64,000 nt of DNA from Termitomyces sp. T153 (Eukaryota; Basidiomycota; Agaricomycetes; Agaricales; Lyophyllaceae): assembly GCA_018296165.2 (NCBI GenBank), contig JACKQL020000181.1, forward strand, positions 1 through 64,000, read 5' to 3'. Under the pieces are notes generated by a model. That model did no database searches and was not told the origin of the DNA. It saw only the letters and a list, made by a program, of their open reading frames with translations. Position numbers and translations under genes: made by a program. How positions within the stretch are numbered: position 1 is the first letter of the stretch; each line of letters starts with the position of its first letter. Positions 20,551 through 33,724 of this stretch are shown one piece after another.

Positions 20551-22130
20551 ATGGAAGGTCAGGTGCTCAGGCCTAAGTCCAATACAGAGTTTGATGGAGC
20601 ATTGAAGAGTGTTCCACATGAGATGTTGAAATTTGCAATGTCACACCATAATGGAAACAGGGAGAGTGCTGCTGTGATGCCAGGAGGACTGCTAGCAGTT
20701 ACTCTAGTATGACCACCTGCAGGTGGTTGGGAGAGTGTCACAGCAGAGGGCTCTTAAGGGCCCTCTACTTGACTGTATCCAACAGCAGAGCCAGGAGGCA
20801 CCATGGCATCAGCAGACAAGGGGAAAACCCCTTTGTATGCACCCACAGTGCTCAGGCTGAAAGGACTCTAATTCTTTCCAGTTGCCATGGGAGGTCAGAT
20901 CAACTCCTTGATAGTGGGCACACCTCTGAGGAGTGAAGCAGACTCCTCATATAGGGCTCATGGTCTTGTACAATTATGAGCTGTGCCTATACTATGTATG
21001 CAATTATCAGCTCCAGCAGCATTCATCAAGACAATACCAGAGGATGTCAGAGACACCTCTGATACAGACAGTGAGGCTGATGCAGACAACATCCTTTGTA
21101 GAAGGGTGATGGCATTCTGGCAGAATTATGCTGAGGTCCCTAAGACCTCAACTCAGCAATGTTTAGCTGCTAGAGTAGCTAAACACATTGCAATTCAGAG
21201 ATCATTGGGAGTTAACATCATCCCAACAGATTCAGTGAGATATATAGATATTTACATGATCTTCTTAGCACAGAAAGTAATGGATTACCTTCAGTGCAAG
21301 AAGCTGCAGAGATTGCAGGCATCATTTGTGATGTCATCACCATATCTTGGTGGAGCCTATATGCCTCCACTATCCCCAGTCAATGAAGCATTGACTCTGT
21401 TGCAAGCATTGCAACAGCCTGGTAAAATGCTGCATGATTATGCAGCTAGACAGGCTGCTGTGGACCATCAACAATGGACCACATTGGGCACAATCATAGC
21501 ACCAGACTTAGACACCATAGGCTGCCCAGTGCTGCCAGCATGAGACAAAAAATGTCTCATCACTTGGGTAGAAGTGAATGGCCACTGAGTATGGACACTG
21601 TGGGACTCATAGAGCACTACTCCCATAATCACACCATTGTTTGTTCATGTGGCTGGAATACAGGTGGCACCATTGGCCACCCCCATCACTCTGCAGCTGG
21701 GAACAATTGGAAGTTGTTCCATAGTAAACTATGGTGCCAGAGTTACCATAAAGGTCCTGGCCAACATTTGCAATGTCTATGTAGACATTGCAAACTTTGA
21801 TCACTACAATATAATTATAGGGACACCATTCATGAGGACCCATAAGGTCCTCCTTGATTTTGCAAATGACCAAGTGGTCATTGATGGAAAGGCAACTCCA
21901 GCTCACAAGTTGGAGCTGGAGGATGCCAATGGCCATACACAACACTTTTGCACTGTGGAAAAGTGGCATGATGAGCAGTCCTGATTTCCTGGTGGACTCA
22001 AGTGGCCCACCATAGAGGAGGTAGCAGATGAGGATGAAGTTTGGGTAACTGAGAGTCTACCCAGTGACTGCTCATTGCTGTTGATCTCCAAAGAAGAGTA
22101 TCAAAGGAGTACTCTTCAAAAGGGGAGGAG
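20551..22130 (+). pseudogene. E3 gag (internally deleted) and protease
   Basis: Gag begins at an ATG at 20551 that aligns with the E4 gag start at 37781. A longer open stretch at 20983-21543 includes a well-kept FWQNYAEVPKTSTQQCLAARVAKH segment shared with E4. It then jumps directly to the protease region; the active-site DSG seen in E4 reads DS-stop here (near 21607), and the flanking GTPFMRTHKVLLDFANDQ retropepsin-like stretch is preserved. The deletion removes capsid and nucleocapsid. Confidence 0.8.
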
Positions 22131-22559
22131 AGTATGCCAGAAGAATTGACTTGACCCTTTGAAGGCAAGGGAAAGGAAGATTTGGGACAGACCAATTCCA
22201 AAGCCTACCCTTGAATGGACATATAATCCACACATGCCACAAGAGTGGAATCAGGTCATAGCTGACTTATGCAGCAGGAAGGGGTAAGACTAACTCCTAA
22301 TGATGAAATATATAGAATGGCTATGGAGGATGAAATATCCAAGCCTAGCAAGTTTGAATACTTGTGGATAGAAGTGAGAGGCAGGACACCTCATGGTTCT
22401 GCTCAGCTGAACATACCAGACAAATCTGTAATAGGTATGCAAAGCCTGTACCACCAGCAAAATTGACCAAGAAAGAGTGTTGCTCTTCACCAAGAGTAGA
22501 TGGGGGGAAAGCACAACCTTCCAAGCTAACAGAAGGCAACATTCCATGCCTTTGACAGC

Positions 22560-23950
22560 AGTGGTACAATGAGTTCCAAGACATTGTCAATGGAACAAAG
22601 AAAGAACTTCCTTCTTGGTAAGAAGTGGATCATGAGATAAATCTCATTGATGAGACCAAACAGTACTCAGACTTCATACCAAGGTGTCCCAAATCACTTC
22701 AGCAGCAATTGCAGGATAAAATTGACTGCTATGTGTGGGCTAAGTGGTGGGAACCATGTGTGGCCAATCAGGCTGCACCACTATTATGCATTCCTAAGAA
22801 GGATGGATCCCTGTGGATAACATTAAATGCATGTCAGCATAATGACAATACTGTTAAGGATGTAATGCTCTTACTAGACCAGGAAGTCATTAGGGAGGAT
22901 GTTGCTCATGCACCAGTGAGGTCAAGAATTGACCTCACCAATGTGTATGAGCAAGTGAGGATACATATATTGGACATACCTAAGTCTGCATTTATGACCA
23001 TTATTGGAATGTATTGCAGTAATATCATGCAGATTGGCAACTGTAATGTGCCAGCCACATTCCAACATCTGATGATGTCCATCTTTAGGGACATCATCAG
23101 CAAGTGGATGCATGTGTACTTAGACAATATATTGTCTTTTCAGATTCCATTGAGGAGCACAAGCAGCACCTCAGAGTAGTCTTTGAAAGACTATGCAAAA
23201 ACAAGCTCTACCTCAAATAGAAGAAGTGCAAGCTATATGCTGAGTGCATAGAATGTCTCAGCCATATAATTGACTTGCAGGGTATACATGCTGATATGAA
23301 GAAGTTGAATAGGATCCAGGAGTGGTGCACTCCCAAAACCTATAACAACATCCAATGGTTTGTCAGATTGGTGAACTACATCAGGAAATTTCTGTCTGAT
23401 GTTTCTGCATACACTGGGCAATTAATGGCCATGACACAGAACAGGTTGCCATTTCACTGGTGACCTATTCACCACTGGTGCTTTGACATAATCAAGAGAA
23501 TCTGTGCCAAAACTCCAGTAATACACCCAATTGATCCTTGATACAAGGATCCCATCTGGCTGATCTGTGATGCCTCAAAGACAAGCATTGGAGTGATGTA
23601 TGGACAAGGTCCAAGCTGGCAGAAATGTTAGCCAGCTGAATTCATGTCTAAAGAATTCACCAATGCACAGTAAAATTATGCTGTGCATGAGCTAGAAACC
23701 TTGGCTATCCTAGAAGCCCTCCTCAAGTGGGAGGATAAGCTTCTGGAGTACAAGATCCATGTGAGAATGGATTATAAGGCTCTTGAGTTCTTCAATACTC
23801 AACAGAATTTGTCATCACATCAATGACAGTGGACAGACTATATGTCAAGGTTCAATTTTGACATCACATATGTAAAAGGAGAGCTCAATAAGGTAGTGGA
23901 CTGTTTATCCCACTACTTTGAGAGTGACTCTCCTCAAGATATGCAGATGC
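22560..23950 (+). pseudogene. E3 reverse transcriptase and RNase H
   Basis: RT motifs in order: PLLCIPKKDGSLW, SRIDLTNVYEQVRI, a degraded palm helix and MHVYLDNI, with the second Asp as Asn. Then a thumb (FVRLVNYIRKFL), an RNase H start (ICDASK) and an AVHELETLAILEALLKWED stretch. Stop codons are scattered, mostly TGA and TAG. Confidence 0.85.
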
Positions 23951-24399
23951 CCGTATTGACTCAGAGGGGGATGATCTGCCCCCTATGTGCATACAGGAAA
24001 TGGAAGCACAACTGGATCAGATATGAGCTCTCCATGATGGACCTAACCATAGAAGTAGGCAAGTGCACAATTGTCACAAGGTTTGTGATAAGGAAGCACA
24101 AGTGCTGGCTGCCAGTAATGACAGCAAGGGAAATTCAGCCCAAGCTCAACATGGATCTGATATTGAGAGGGACAAGGTTGATATGCCTCTTGGAGAGGCC
24201 ATCCTAGGGATGGTCCAGTCTACATAACCCCAAGACAGGACAGACAGGAAATTCCTCCATCAAATTCAATTCCTGTACAGCAAAGACAAGCTCTTTGCTG
24301 AGATCATGACTTGACCACAGGACTATAAGTCCTTCCACCTACAGGATAAACTCATCTGGACTACCAATCTCTTGGGCCATGAGGTACTTTATATACCTT

Positions 24400-25552
24400 G
24401 TAATTGAGAATTAGTAAACACTGTGTTTGAGCAAGCACACAATGTAATGGGACATTTTGGCACCTAGAGAACAATAGAATACATTTGTTGTTGGTATTGG
24501 TGGCTGACAGTGGTCACAGATGCTCACAGGTGCTGTACCACTTGTCAACTGTGTCAGTAGGCAAAAAGGAGCAAGCATCTTCCTTCAGGAGAAAGTTACA
24601 TTCCCTGCCCATGCTAGTCAAACCCTAAGATTTAATAGGAATGGACTTTATAGGTCCATTCCCTGAGTTGAAAGGGTATGACTACCTATGGGTAGTTATA
24701 TGTCAGATGACAAGCATGATGCACCTTATCCTGGTGCACACTATTATGACAGCATCACAGCTGTCCTGGATTTACATGTGTGAGATTGTGAGGCTACATG
24801 GCCTCCCAAGCTCAATCATCAGCAATCAAGACTTGAAGTTCATATCCAAATGGTGGCATGAACTGCATAAGCTGTTAGGAGCAAAGCTCCTAATGTCTAC
24901 ATTGTTTCATCCACAGATGGATGGTCAGACTGAATGTGCCAATAGGAACATTGGTCAGATCCTTTATATGGTAGTATGACCAGACCAAGAAGACCAGTTA
25001 AGTCAAATAGACTTAACAGAGTTCACAATAAATGTGAGTATCTCTGAGATGATGCACTTTGCACCATTTGAGTTGAATGGTGGATACATGCCATCTATGA
25101 TATGAGAAATCAGGTCAGACACTGTGATTCCAAGAGGAATCCAGCAGTTTTCCCACCAAGCTCTAGAGAACTTGGCAGCAGCTCATGACACAATTATTGA
25201 GGTGCATGTCTTTCAGATATGCAGGGCCAACTTGCATCCCAGGCCTGATCCAGACCTCAAGAAAGGTGCATTTGTGTACCTTTCAACAAAGAATTTCAAC
25301 CTTTCTAAGGGCAGAGCAAGAAAGCTCTGTCCAAAGTGGGTTGGGCCATATAGAATTTTGGAGGCCTACAATGAGACCTCCAACTATGTATTGGAGTTGC
25401 CTATGGCACTCCAGAAATATAGGATACATTCTAAGTTCCATGTGTCACTGCTGCACCCATATAAAGCCAGCAATGACATGCTGTTTCCCAACAGGGCAAT
25501 GCCAGAGCCTTATAACTTTGGTGCCCCAGATGACCAAGAATGGTTACTATGC
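24400..25552 (+). pseudogene. E3 integrase and C-terminal domain
   Basis: HHCC-like region near 24430-24570 (CTTCQLCQ), DDE core beginning MDFIGPFPELKG, the second acidic site in an ISNQDLKF context, and the Glu in DGQTECANR. A C-terminal region with WVGPYRILEAY and KFHVSLLHPYK follows. It is cut at 25552 by the minus-oriented LTR piece, so the chromodomain present in E4 is absent. Confidence 0.88.
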
Positions 25553-26403
25553 TGTCAGGTTCCACTAACTATGGGGGCTCAGCTACACTAGGCAAGTCCT
25601 TACTAGGCAGACACAATGTTCTGTGCTTATAACCTAGCACTCCAGGGATGGTGCAGAATGCAGGGGCTTGTGAGGGGAGATCTGGGGGATTGGTCTGAGC
25701 AAGTCTGGAGTGGTCCAGGGAAGTCTAAGACCAAGTATATTAAACATTAGGCTTGAGCAAGCATCAACAACAAGTTTTTAGGCACACAAATGGACAGTAG
25801 ATTAGGCAGAGGCTTTGCAAGTGATGGAAGCAGAGCTGGAGTTTGATGGGGGATCAATCAAGACTGCTAGGTTCTGGGTCCAAGCAAAGGGTGAGGTCTG
25901 GAGTTATTGTAAGAATGTTTGAAGGTCATAGTGTGTGCATGGAGTTTGTAATGATGTCAGAGGCCAAGGGGGCTTAGGAAAGATAAAGGAAACAGAGACA
26001 GTTGAGAAGAGACAGAGACAAAACAAGATGGAACTGAGAAAAGAAATAGATTCAAGGCTGAAAATGGAAACAGAGAGGAAACAGAGAGAAATACAAAACA
26101 CAAGTAACCAGTTAATGCAATATCAAGACTAAGGTAACCAATGCTACTCTATGTCTTTATATACTGATTACTGGACCTTCTCTGGGGGTTGAGGTTATGA
26201 CAGTGGAACTTGTCAGAGCCATGCAAAGTGGATGGGTGTTAGTTCTGATTGGAGGGTGGGCCACAGTGATATTCTGATGTGGATGTGGCCTGTCCTGCAG
26301 TTGTTGGAGAACTCCAGAGTGGTTGTGTGAGTTGCAGGGGTGGCCAAATGAGGTGTGTCTAAGTCAGGGAAAGTGTTGGAGGGGCTCAGGAGCCTCATAA
26401 GCA
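25553..26403 (-). repeat. Truncated family A LTR, minus orientation
   Basis: Starts with TGTCAGGTTCC on the plus strand, i.e. the 3' end of a minus LTR, and retains the tract complementary to AGTCTTGATATTG and the TATA region (near 26110-26165). The last 240-300 bp expected at its other end (U3) are missing. It abuts the next piece head to head. Confidence 0.8.
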
Positions 26404-27254
26404 AGAGGGACAATGACTCCAGAATGGCCCATGTCCTCAACTGATCCCATCAGAATATCATCATGGCCCATCCCCTAATCACAACAATACCTGCTGACTC
26501 TGCACAACTCTGTCAAGCCCTGCCACCACACCCACTGTCTCTTAAGGCTCTCCAGTAGTCAGTATATAAGTTGTAGAGTAGCTCCTCATACTTTAGTCTT
26601 GATATTACCTACCTGCCTTACCTGATATGTTTCTAATTGTTTCTGTCTCATGTTTTGTGTTCTGTGTTACATTTCCTTTTATCTCCATCTCCTGGTCTTG
26701 TCTTGTCTCTATTTCCATTATCATTCTCTTTGTTGTTTTGTATCTCCACTTGAATCTATTTTTGTTCTCATCTCAATCTTGTCTCAACTCCATCTTGTCT
26801 TGTTTGACTCTATTTCCATTATTGTGTTCAAGTCCTTTCAACCCTAACACCTTTACAAACTCTGTGCTTATAATTACAAACCTCAAACATTCTTTAAACC
26901 AACTCTGGACCTTGCTATTCTCTTGGCTCCAAGAACCATCAACTTCTGTTGATCCCCCATCAAACTCTAGCCCTGCTCCCATCACTCATGTAGCCTCTAC
27001 TTGCCCTGCACCTCTAGTACTCACTTCCGGACTTGTACCTGGCACCCCATCAAGCCCAACCCCTTCTCCACAACTCATCCTAGACCTCTCCAGACTACCC
27101 CAGACTTGTTTGGATCACTCCTCATTACTTATCCTCACAAGTCCCCAACATCTAGACCTCCTCCAAATGCTCAGTTATCAGTGTGGGACATCATGTCTGC
27201 CTAGTAAGGATTTGCTCAGTGTAGCTGAGCCCCCATGGTTAGCGGAACCTGACA
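26404..27254 (+). repeat. Truncated family A LTR, plus orientation
   Basis: A mirror partner of the previous piece, about 850 bp long, with TATATAA near 26565, AGTCTTGATATTACC near 26595 and the terminal GGAACCTGACA at 27254. Its U3 start is missing to about the same extent. The junction position is approximate (plus or minus about 15 bp). Confidence 0.8.
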
Positions 27255-27284
27255 GAGTCCATTGACAGACTCAAAAGGGGAGTA

Positions 27285-27500
27285 TGTAATGGAGCACCCA
27301 TTACTTGCATTACCTTCTATATTAGTTCTATTATTATGTAATCATACAGATAGTGTCATGTGTTGCTATCCCTAAAAGTACTATACATCTACTTACATAA
27401 GGCAGTGCCTTACTTCATACTTCATAGACAGAAATAACAACTGGTTTTGACTTACAGAGTGTGAACCATAAGCTGCACAAACTGTAATGGAAACATTACA
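27285..27500 (+). repeat. 3' LTR of E3
   Basis: Bounded by TGTAATG..CATTACA, an exact inverted terminal repeat, right after the AAAAGGGGAGTA purine run and followed by the target duplication acttc. Confidence 0.92.
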
Positions 27501-27505
27501 ACTTC

Positions 27506-29320
27506 TCAGCATCAATGGCCAACAGCTGTCTGGCATTAGCATTGTGCCACTCCTTGCAATGATGCTCAGCAGTGTCATCATCAGAATCACTGTCCAAGAT
27601 ATGTTGTTTAGACATAGGGACATCATCATCATCATCACTACCTGAGTCAGATGCTGCTGGGGCACCCATCATTGCTTGGGCAGCTGGCTGCTGAGTGACA
27701 AAGAATTCTTTGTCATGAGGATCCCAATTCACTGGCAGCATATACTCATGGGAGAGCACACTAGGCATAATGTAGGTCCTTAATTTGAGGACCTCAATCA
27801 TGCCAGCTTCTGCTCCTTGCAGAAAATTTGCCAGAAAAGCAATTGGAGTGGCAACAACTATAGAGTTGTCTGCCTCTATTGACACTATAGCTGGCTTTGC
27901 AGTGCCAGCCCATTTTATGGAGGGCCTTGATGATCCCTCCCTGGTTGCTGCTGGTTTTGGCAGCTTCACTTGAGCTGCCACTGGCTTTGATAGCCCAGCA
28001 GTGGATGACACTGCCTTAAAATCAGGGTGCTCATCCATCCTTTGGTCATTACTAGCAGGCACCACATTATAGGGCATGAGTAGTTCCCTCTGAGTCAAGG
28101 ATCCCTCAACAAATACAGAAGGCTCAGTGCAAGCCTTCTTTGCTTTTGGAGGATTAGGAGGGGAGGCTACATGCTTCCCCTTCCCCAATACTGAACAGAA
28201 GAGGTCTGCCTGAGCCTCATCCCTTTGATTTCAAACAATGTCAAGTTCATTCAGAACTTGAGCTAGTGCTAGCTGCACTATAGGATTTTCAACAATGTCA
28301 GCACTGACATTTTCTGGGACTCTGGCTTTATGAAGCTGCTGGAGCAGGTGAGCAATCTGCTCATCCACAGCAGTTGAAAAGCTCAGGCTCTTTTGCTTTG
28401 CCCTTGCCCTTCTCCTTTGCAGAGAAGCATCACTCAACCATCTTCCAGGCAGTCAACAAGGGAGTGCTACTCTCCTGTGCCAGCACAAATGGTGACATTG
28501 CAGTTGCCTTGCCTTTTTCTTTGCTAGTTGAGGTGGCCTCTAGTTGCCCTGACACACTTGATAATGAAGAAGGCATGTCTGAAGGACATGCCACTATAGG
28601 CAATAGCAGATACAACCACTTAGGAGGTGCCAATGACTGCATCAGAGCAGTAATTGACTCTGGGCCTTTGTCATCAACCTCCATCACCTCTGATGAAGAT
28701 GCTGCAGGGAGCAAAATGCCTACTTGTGATGAGATAGTGGCAGGTTGTTGTTGACCTGCATGCCCATTTTATGGCCAGGACCAGCCACTAGAGGTGGGTC
28801 CACAACAAATTGTGGCATCACATACTGTTGGAACTCCTGAGACCACATTGGTTGCACAGCCACAGAGTACCCAAAGTTGAACTGAGGAAGGGCCAGTGGT
28901 CCCCCACATCCTCTACCTGCTCCCTGAGGGGCCAATGGTCCCCCACACCCTTTGCCTGCTCCACCTCATTGCAGGAGCAAGCCACATCCCCATGCTGGCA
29001 ACTGCTGCATTGCCACTGCATAGCTAGGTGGGGCCACATCTCCTGGCACTGCTGACAGTCCTTGACTTATAGGCCTCATGTTTCTTGGAGCTGGGGCTGC
29101 TCTTCTCCTTGTTGGGGGTGCTATATTTTTCAGCACCAAGCCTCCTGCCAACACAGCAAAGCCACCAAACCCAAGGAGTGAGCTGCTCCCTGGTCCCTCC
29201 CCCTCTTGAGCTCTGTCCAGAGCTCACAGAATACTCTAGCAGATCTATGTCTGCCTTGCCTGCTTGTTTCCTTTTCTTGCCCATTTGGCAAAGAGTCTCC
29301 TTGAGTACTGTTGGCACATT
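27506..29320 (-). pseudogene. E4 3' accessory ORF region, unknown function
   Basis: Downstream of the chromodomain and on the same strand as pol. Open pieces include 29317-29024 (basic start MGKKRKQAGK), 28935-28720, 28714-28430, 28437-28231 and 28188-27506, the last of about 230 codons. They are rich in Ala, Ser, Pro, Gly and Lys, with a serine/aspartate acidic tract near 27600 (DSGSDDDDD and DSDSDDDT). No catalytic motif seen. It may be one decayed gene broken by frameshifts, or sequence of another element that E4 abuts. Confidence 0.5.
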
Positions 29321-29489
29321 ACACCAATAATGTGGAAGAAGACAAAGACTAGTTGGACTTTGTGCTCAGCTAAAAAATTGGCTGACATAATTGTTGATGG
29401 CCACTATCATGGCAGCCTATCAAATTTCTGGACTAAGTCAAGTTGACTTAGTCCTTCTAGCCAACTGTGCAGGGCACTGCACACCCTGC

Positions 29490-31270
29490 AGCTCCAAGTG
29501 CCTGTCAAGGGTTGCCAGGTCCTTGCAGGTCACAAAGGACTCCCAAGTGGCATCCCCCAGACTCCAACAAACCCTGAATTTGAGGTTCTTACCATCCCAA
29601 CAATGACCTACTAGATCATCAACAAACTATTTCTGGTTGTCTGGGGCACCAAAGTCATAAGGCTCTGGCATCACCCTGTTGGGAAACAGCACATTTTCAC
29701 TGGCCTTATACAGGCACAGCAGCAACACATAGAACTTAAGATGTATCCTTTGTTCCTAAAGTGCCATAGGCAATTCCAACACATAATTGGAGGTCTCACT
29801 ATAGGCCTCCAGAATTTTGTATGGCCCAACCCACTTTGGGCAGAGCTTCCTTGCTCTGCCTTTAGAAAGGTTGAGGTTCTTTGTCAAAAGGTACACCAAC
29901 ACACCTTTCTCCAACTTGGGATCAGGCTTGCAATGCAAGTTGGCCAAGTGCATCTGGAAGACATGTGCCTCAATAATTGCATTGTGAGCCACTGCCAAGT
30001 TTTCTAGAGCTTGGCAGGCAAACTGCTGAAATCCCCTTGAAATTGCAGTATCCAACCTAATTTCCTGTATCATTGATGGCATGTATCCACTGTTCAACTC
30101 AAAAGGTGCAAAGTGCATTGTCTCAGAATACTTCTATTTATTGCAAACTCCATTAAGTCTGTTTGACTTAACCAGTCTTTCTGATCTGGTCATACCACAG
30201 TACACAGGATCTGACCAACAATCCTATTGGCACATTCAGTTTGACCATCTGTCTGCAGATGAAACAATCTAGACATTTGGAGCTTCACTCCTAATAACTT
30301 GTGCAGTTCACACCACCATTTAGACATGAACTTAGAGTCTTGATTGCTGACAATTGAGCTTGGAAGGCCATGTAACCTCACAATCTTGTGCATGTAAATC
30401 CAGGACAGCTGCAATGCTGTCATTGTAGTATGCACCAGAATCAGGTGCACCATGCTCATCATCCAATATAACTATCCAAAGGTAGTTATATCCTTTCAAT
30501 TCAGGGAACAGGCCTATCAAGTCCATCCCTATTGAATCCCAGGGCTTAATGGGCATGGGCAGGGAATGTAACTTCCCTGAAGGGAGATGATTGCTCCCTT
30601 TTGCCTGCTGACACAGTTGACATGTGGTACAGAACGTGCAAGCATCTGTGACCACTGTCAGCCACCAATACCAACAACAAATATATTCCATCATTCTCTA
30701 GGTGCCAAAATGTCCCACTACACTGTGTGCTTGCTCAAGCACACTTGTTACCAAATCTCAATCACAAGGTATACAAAGTACCTCATAGCCTAAGAGATTG
30801 GTAGTCCAAATGAGCTTGTCATGTAGACAGAAGGATTTATTGTCCTTCAGTCAAGTTAGAATCTCAGCAAAGAGCTTGTCTTTGCTATACAATGACCAGA
30901 TTTGACAAACAAATTCTCTGTCTGTCCTGTATCAAGGTTGTGGCAACTGGGCCATCCCTAAGATGGCCTCTCTAAGAAGCATATCAACCTTGTCACTCTC
31001 AGTCTGGAACCCACACTGAGCTTGAGCTGAATCTCCCTTGCCATCATTACTGGCAGCAAGCAAGTGTGCTTCCTCATCATGAATTTCATGACAATCCTGC
31101 ACTTGCCTGATTCTACAGCTAGGTCCATCACAGAGAGTGCATATCTGATCCAGCTATGCTTGCATCTCCTGCAAGTGGGGCAAATCATCCCCCTCTGGGC
31201 CAATACATGCATCTGCACATACATAGTCATAGACATGGTGTACATCTCAAGGAGAGTCACTCTCAAAGTA
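29490..31270 (-). pseudogene. E4 integrase with chromodomain
   Basis: HHCC remnant (CTTCQLCQQAKG near 30630), DDE core with GMDLIGLFPELKG, SNQDSKF and QTECANR, C-terminal KWVGPYKILEAYSE, then a chromodomain near 29600-29500 recognisable by FRV-W-LGDATWE and a LATLDRHLELQGV tail. The usual Asp of the second catalytic site is Asn. Stops and frame breaks throughout. Confidence 0.85.
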
Positions 31271-31299
31271 GCAGGATAAGCAGTCCACTATCTTATTGA

Positions 31300-32600
31300 G
31301 CTCTCCTTTCATGTAAGTGATGTCAAAATTGAATCTTGACATATAGTCTGTCCAGCACCATTAATGTGGTAACAGATTCTGTTGAGTTTTGAAAAACTCA
31401 AGAGCCTTATGATCCATTATCACATGGATCTTGTACTCCAGAAGCTTATCCTCCCACTTTAGGAGGGCTTCTAGGATAGCCAAAGTTTCTAGCCCATGCA
31501 TGGCATAATTTTGCTGTGCATTGATGAACTTTTTAGACATGAATCTAGCTGGCCAACATTTCTGCCAGATTGGACCCTGTCCATACATAGCTCCAACACC
31601 TGTCTTTGAGGCATCACAAATCAGCCAGATAGGATCCTTGTGCTGAGGATCAATTGGGCATATTACTGGAGTTTTGGCACAGATTCTCTTGATCATGTCA
31701 AAGCACCAGTGGTGAATAGGTCACCAGTGAAATGGCAACCTGTTCTGTGTTATGGCCATTAATGGCCCTGTATATGCAGATACATCAGGCAAAAAATTCC
31801 TGATGTAGTTCACCAATCCTACAAACTACTGGATGTTGTTGTACATTCTAGGAGTGTGCCACTCTTGGATCCTATTCAACTTATCCATATCAGAGTGTAT
31901 ACCCTGCAAATCAATTACATGGCCAAGGCACTCTACACACTTGGCATATAGCTCACACTTCTTCCATTTGAGGTAGAGCTTGTTCTTGTGTAGTCTTTCA
32001 AAGACTACTCTGAGGTGCTGCTTATGTTCCTCAATGGAATCTGAAAAGACAAATATATTGTCCAAGTACACATGCATCCACTTGCCAATGATGTCCCTAA
32101 AGATGGACATCATCAAATGTTGGAACATGGCTGTGCATTACAGTTGCCAATCTGCATGATATTACTGTTATATGTTCCAGTAATGGTTATAAATGCAGTC
32201 TTTGGTACATCTGATGTACATATCCTCACTTGCTCATATGCATCTGTGAAGTCAATTTTTGACCTCACTGGTGTATGAGCTACATCCTCCCTAATGACCT
32301 CTTGGTCTGGTAAGGGCATTACATCCTTAATGGTATTGTCATTGCATTGGCACATGTCTAATGCCATCTGCAGGGACCCATCCTTTTTAGGGATGCACAA
32401 TAGTGGTGCAGCCTGGTCAGCTGCACAAGGTTCCCACTACTTAGCATACACATAGCAGTCAATTTTATCTTGCAATTGCTGCTGAAGTGACTTAGGACAC
32501 CTTGGCATGAAGTATGAGTACCATTTGGTCTTATCAATGAGATTTATCTCATGATCCACTTCTCACCAAGAAGGAAGTTCCTCCTTTGTTCCATTGACAA
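31300..32600 (-). pseudogene. E4 reverse transcriptase and RNase H
   Basis: LLCIPKKDGSLQMALD, SKIDFTDAYEQVRI and MHVYLDNIFVFSDS identify the RT, with Asn replacing the second catalytic Asp. A thumb, RNase H start (ICDASKTGVGAMYGQG), YAMHGLETLAILEALL and VIMDHKALEFF follow. A frame break near 32125 separates palm from fingers. Confidence 0.87.
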
Positions 32601-33199
32601 TGTCTTAGAACTTATTTAACCACTGCTATTGAAGGCAAGGAATATTGCCTTCTGTTAGCTTGGAATGCCATGCCTTCCTCCCATCTACTCTCAGTGAAGT
32701 GTGACACTCTTCCTTGACAGATTTCACTGGTGGCACAGACCTTGCATACTTGTCATGCAAGGCCATCAAGCAAATCTCTGATTTGTCTGGTATGTTCAAC
32801 TAGGCAGAACAATAGGTTGTCCTACCTCTCACTTCTGCCCACAAGTATTCAAATGTTCTAGGCTCAGATATTTCATCCTCCATAGCCATTCTGTATATTT
32901 CACCAGCAGGAGTCAGTCTTCTTACCCCTTCCTGCCACATCAGGTCAGCTATGACCTGATTCCACTCCTGCAGCATCCATGGGTCATACACCCATTCAAG
33001 GGTAGGCTTTGGGATTGGTCTATCCCAAATCTTCTGTTCCCTTGCCATCAAAATGTCAACTCAATCCTTCTGGCATACTCTCCCCCCCCCTCCTGAAGAG
33101 TACTTCTTTGTACTCTTCCTCCAAGATCAGTAGCAATGGGTGGTCCTTGGGTAAGCTTTTGGTTACCCAAATCTCATCCTCATCTGCTACCTCCTTAAT

Positions 33200-33700
33200 G
33201 GTGGGCTGCTTGAGTCTACTAGGAAGTCAGGGTTGCTCATCACACCACTTTTCCACAGTGTGAAAGCATTGTGCATGGCCATTGGCATCCTCCAGCTCCA
33301 ACTTGTGAGCTGGAGTTGCCTTTCTATTAATGACCACTTGGTCATTTGCAAAATCAAGAAGGACCTTATAGGTCCTCATGAATGGTGTCCCTATGATCAT
33401 GTTGTAGCAATCAAAGTTTTCAATGTTCATATAGACATTGCAAATATTGGCCAGGACCTTCATGGTAACCCTGGCACTATAATTTACTATAAAATGACTT
33501 CTAATTATTCTCAGCTGCAGGGTGATGGGGGTGGCCAATGGTGTCACCTGTATCCCAGCCACATGAGCAAACAATGGTGTGATTCTGAAAGTAGTACTTC
33601 CTGAGTCCCACAGTGTCCATGCTCAGTGGCCATTCACTTCTACCCAAGTGATGAGACATTCTTTGTCTCATGCTGGCAGTACAAAGCAGTCTGTGGTGTC
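33200..33700 (-). pseudogene. E4 protease
   Basis: The active-site region near 33605 reads WDSGSTT, preserving the DSG that E3 lost. Downstream the frame gives a IIGTPFMRTYKVLLDFANDQ stretch shared with E3. A premature TGA lies just before, at a position compatible with an ancestral CGA. Confidence 0.75.
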
Positions 33701-33724
33701 TTTAGATGCCACAAGCTGCACTTT

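Larger units (their letters stand above)
20201..27500 (+). mobile_element. E3: family B Ty3/gypsy element with 216-bp LTRs
   Basis: Flanked by the 5-bp duplication acttc at 20196-20200 and 27501-27505. Short LTRs start TGTAA and end CATTA-type. The inside holds gag start, protease, RT, RNase H and integrase on the plus strand, then a pair of head-to-head family A LTR pieces (25553-27254) and the polypurine tract AAAAGGGGAGTA before the 3' LTR. Compared with E4, about 2 kb of gag (capsid and zinc knuckle) is missing. CpG-depleted, many stops; inserted into E4. Confidence 0.93.

Noticed and set aside
27285..27500. 3' LTR of E4
   Set aside because: Its orientation is plus and it is flanked by the E3 target duplication acttc, so it belongs to E3.
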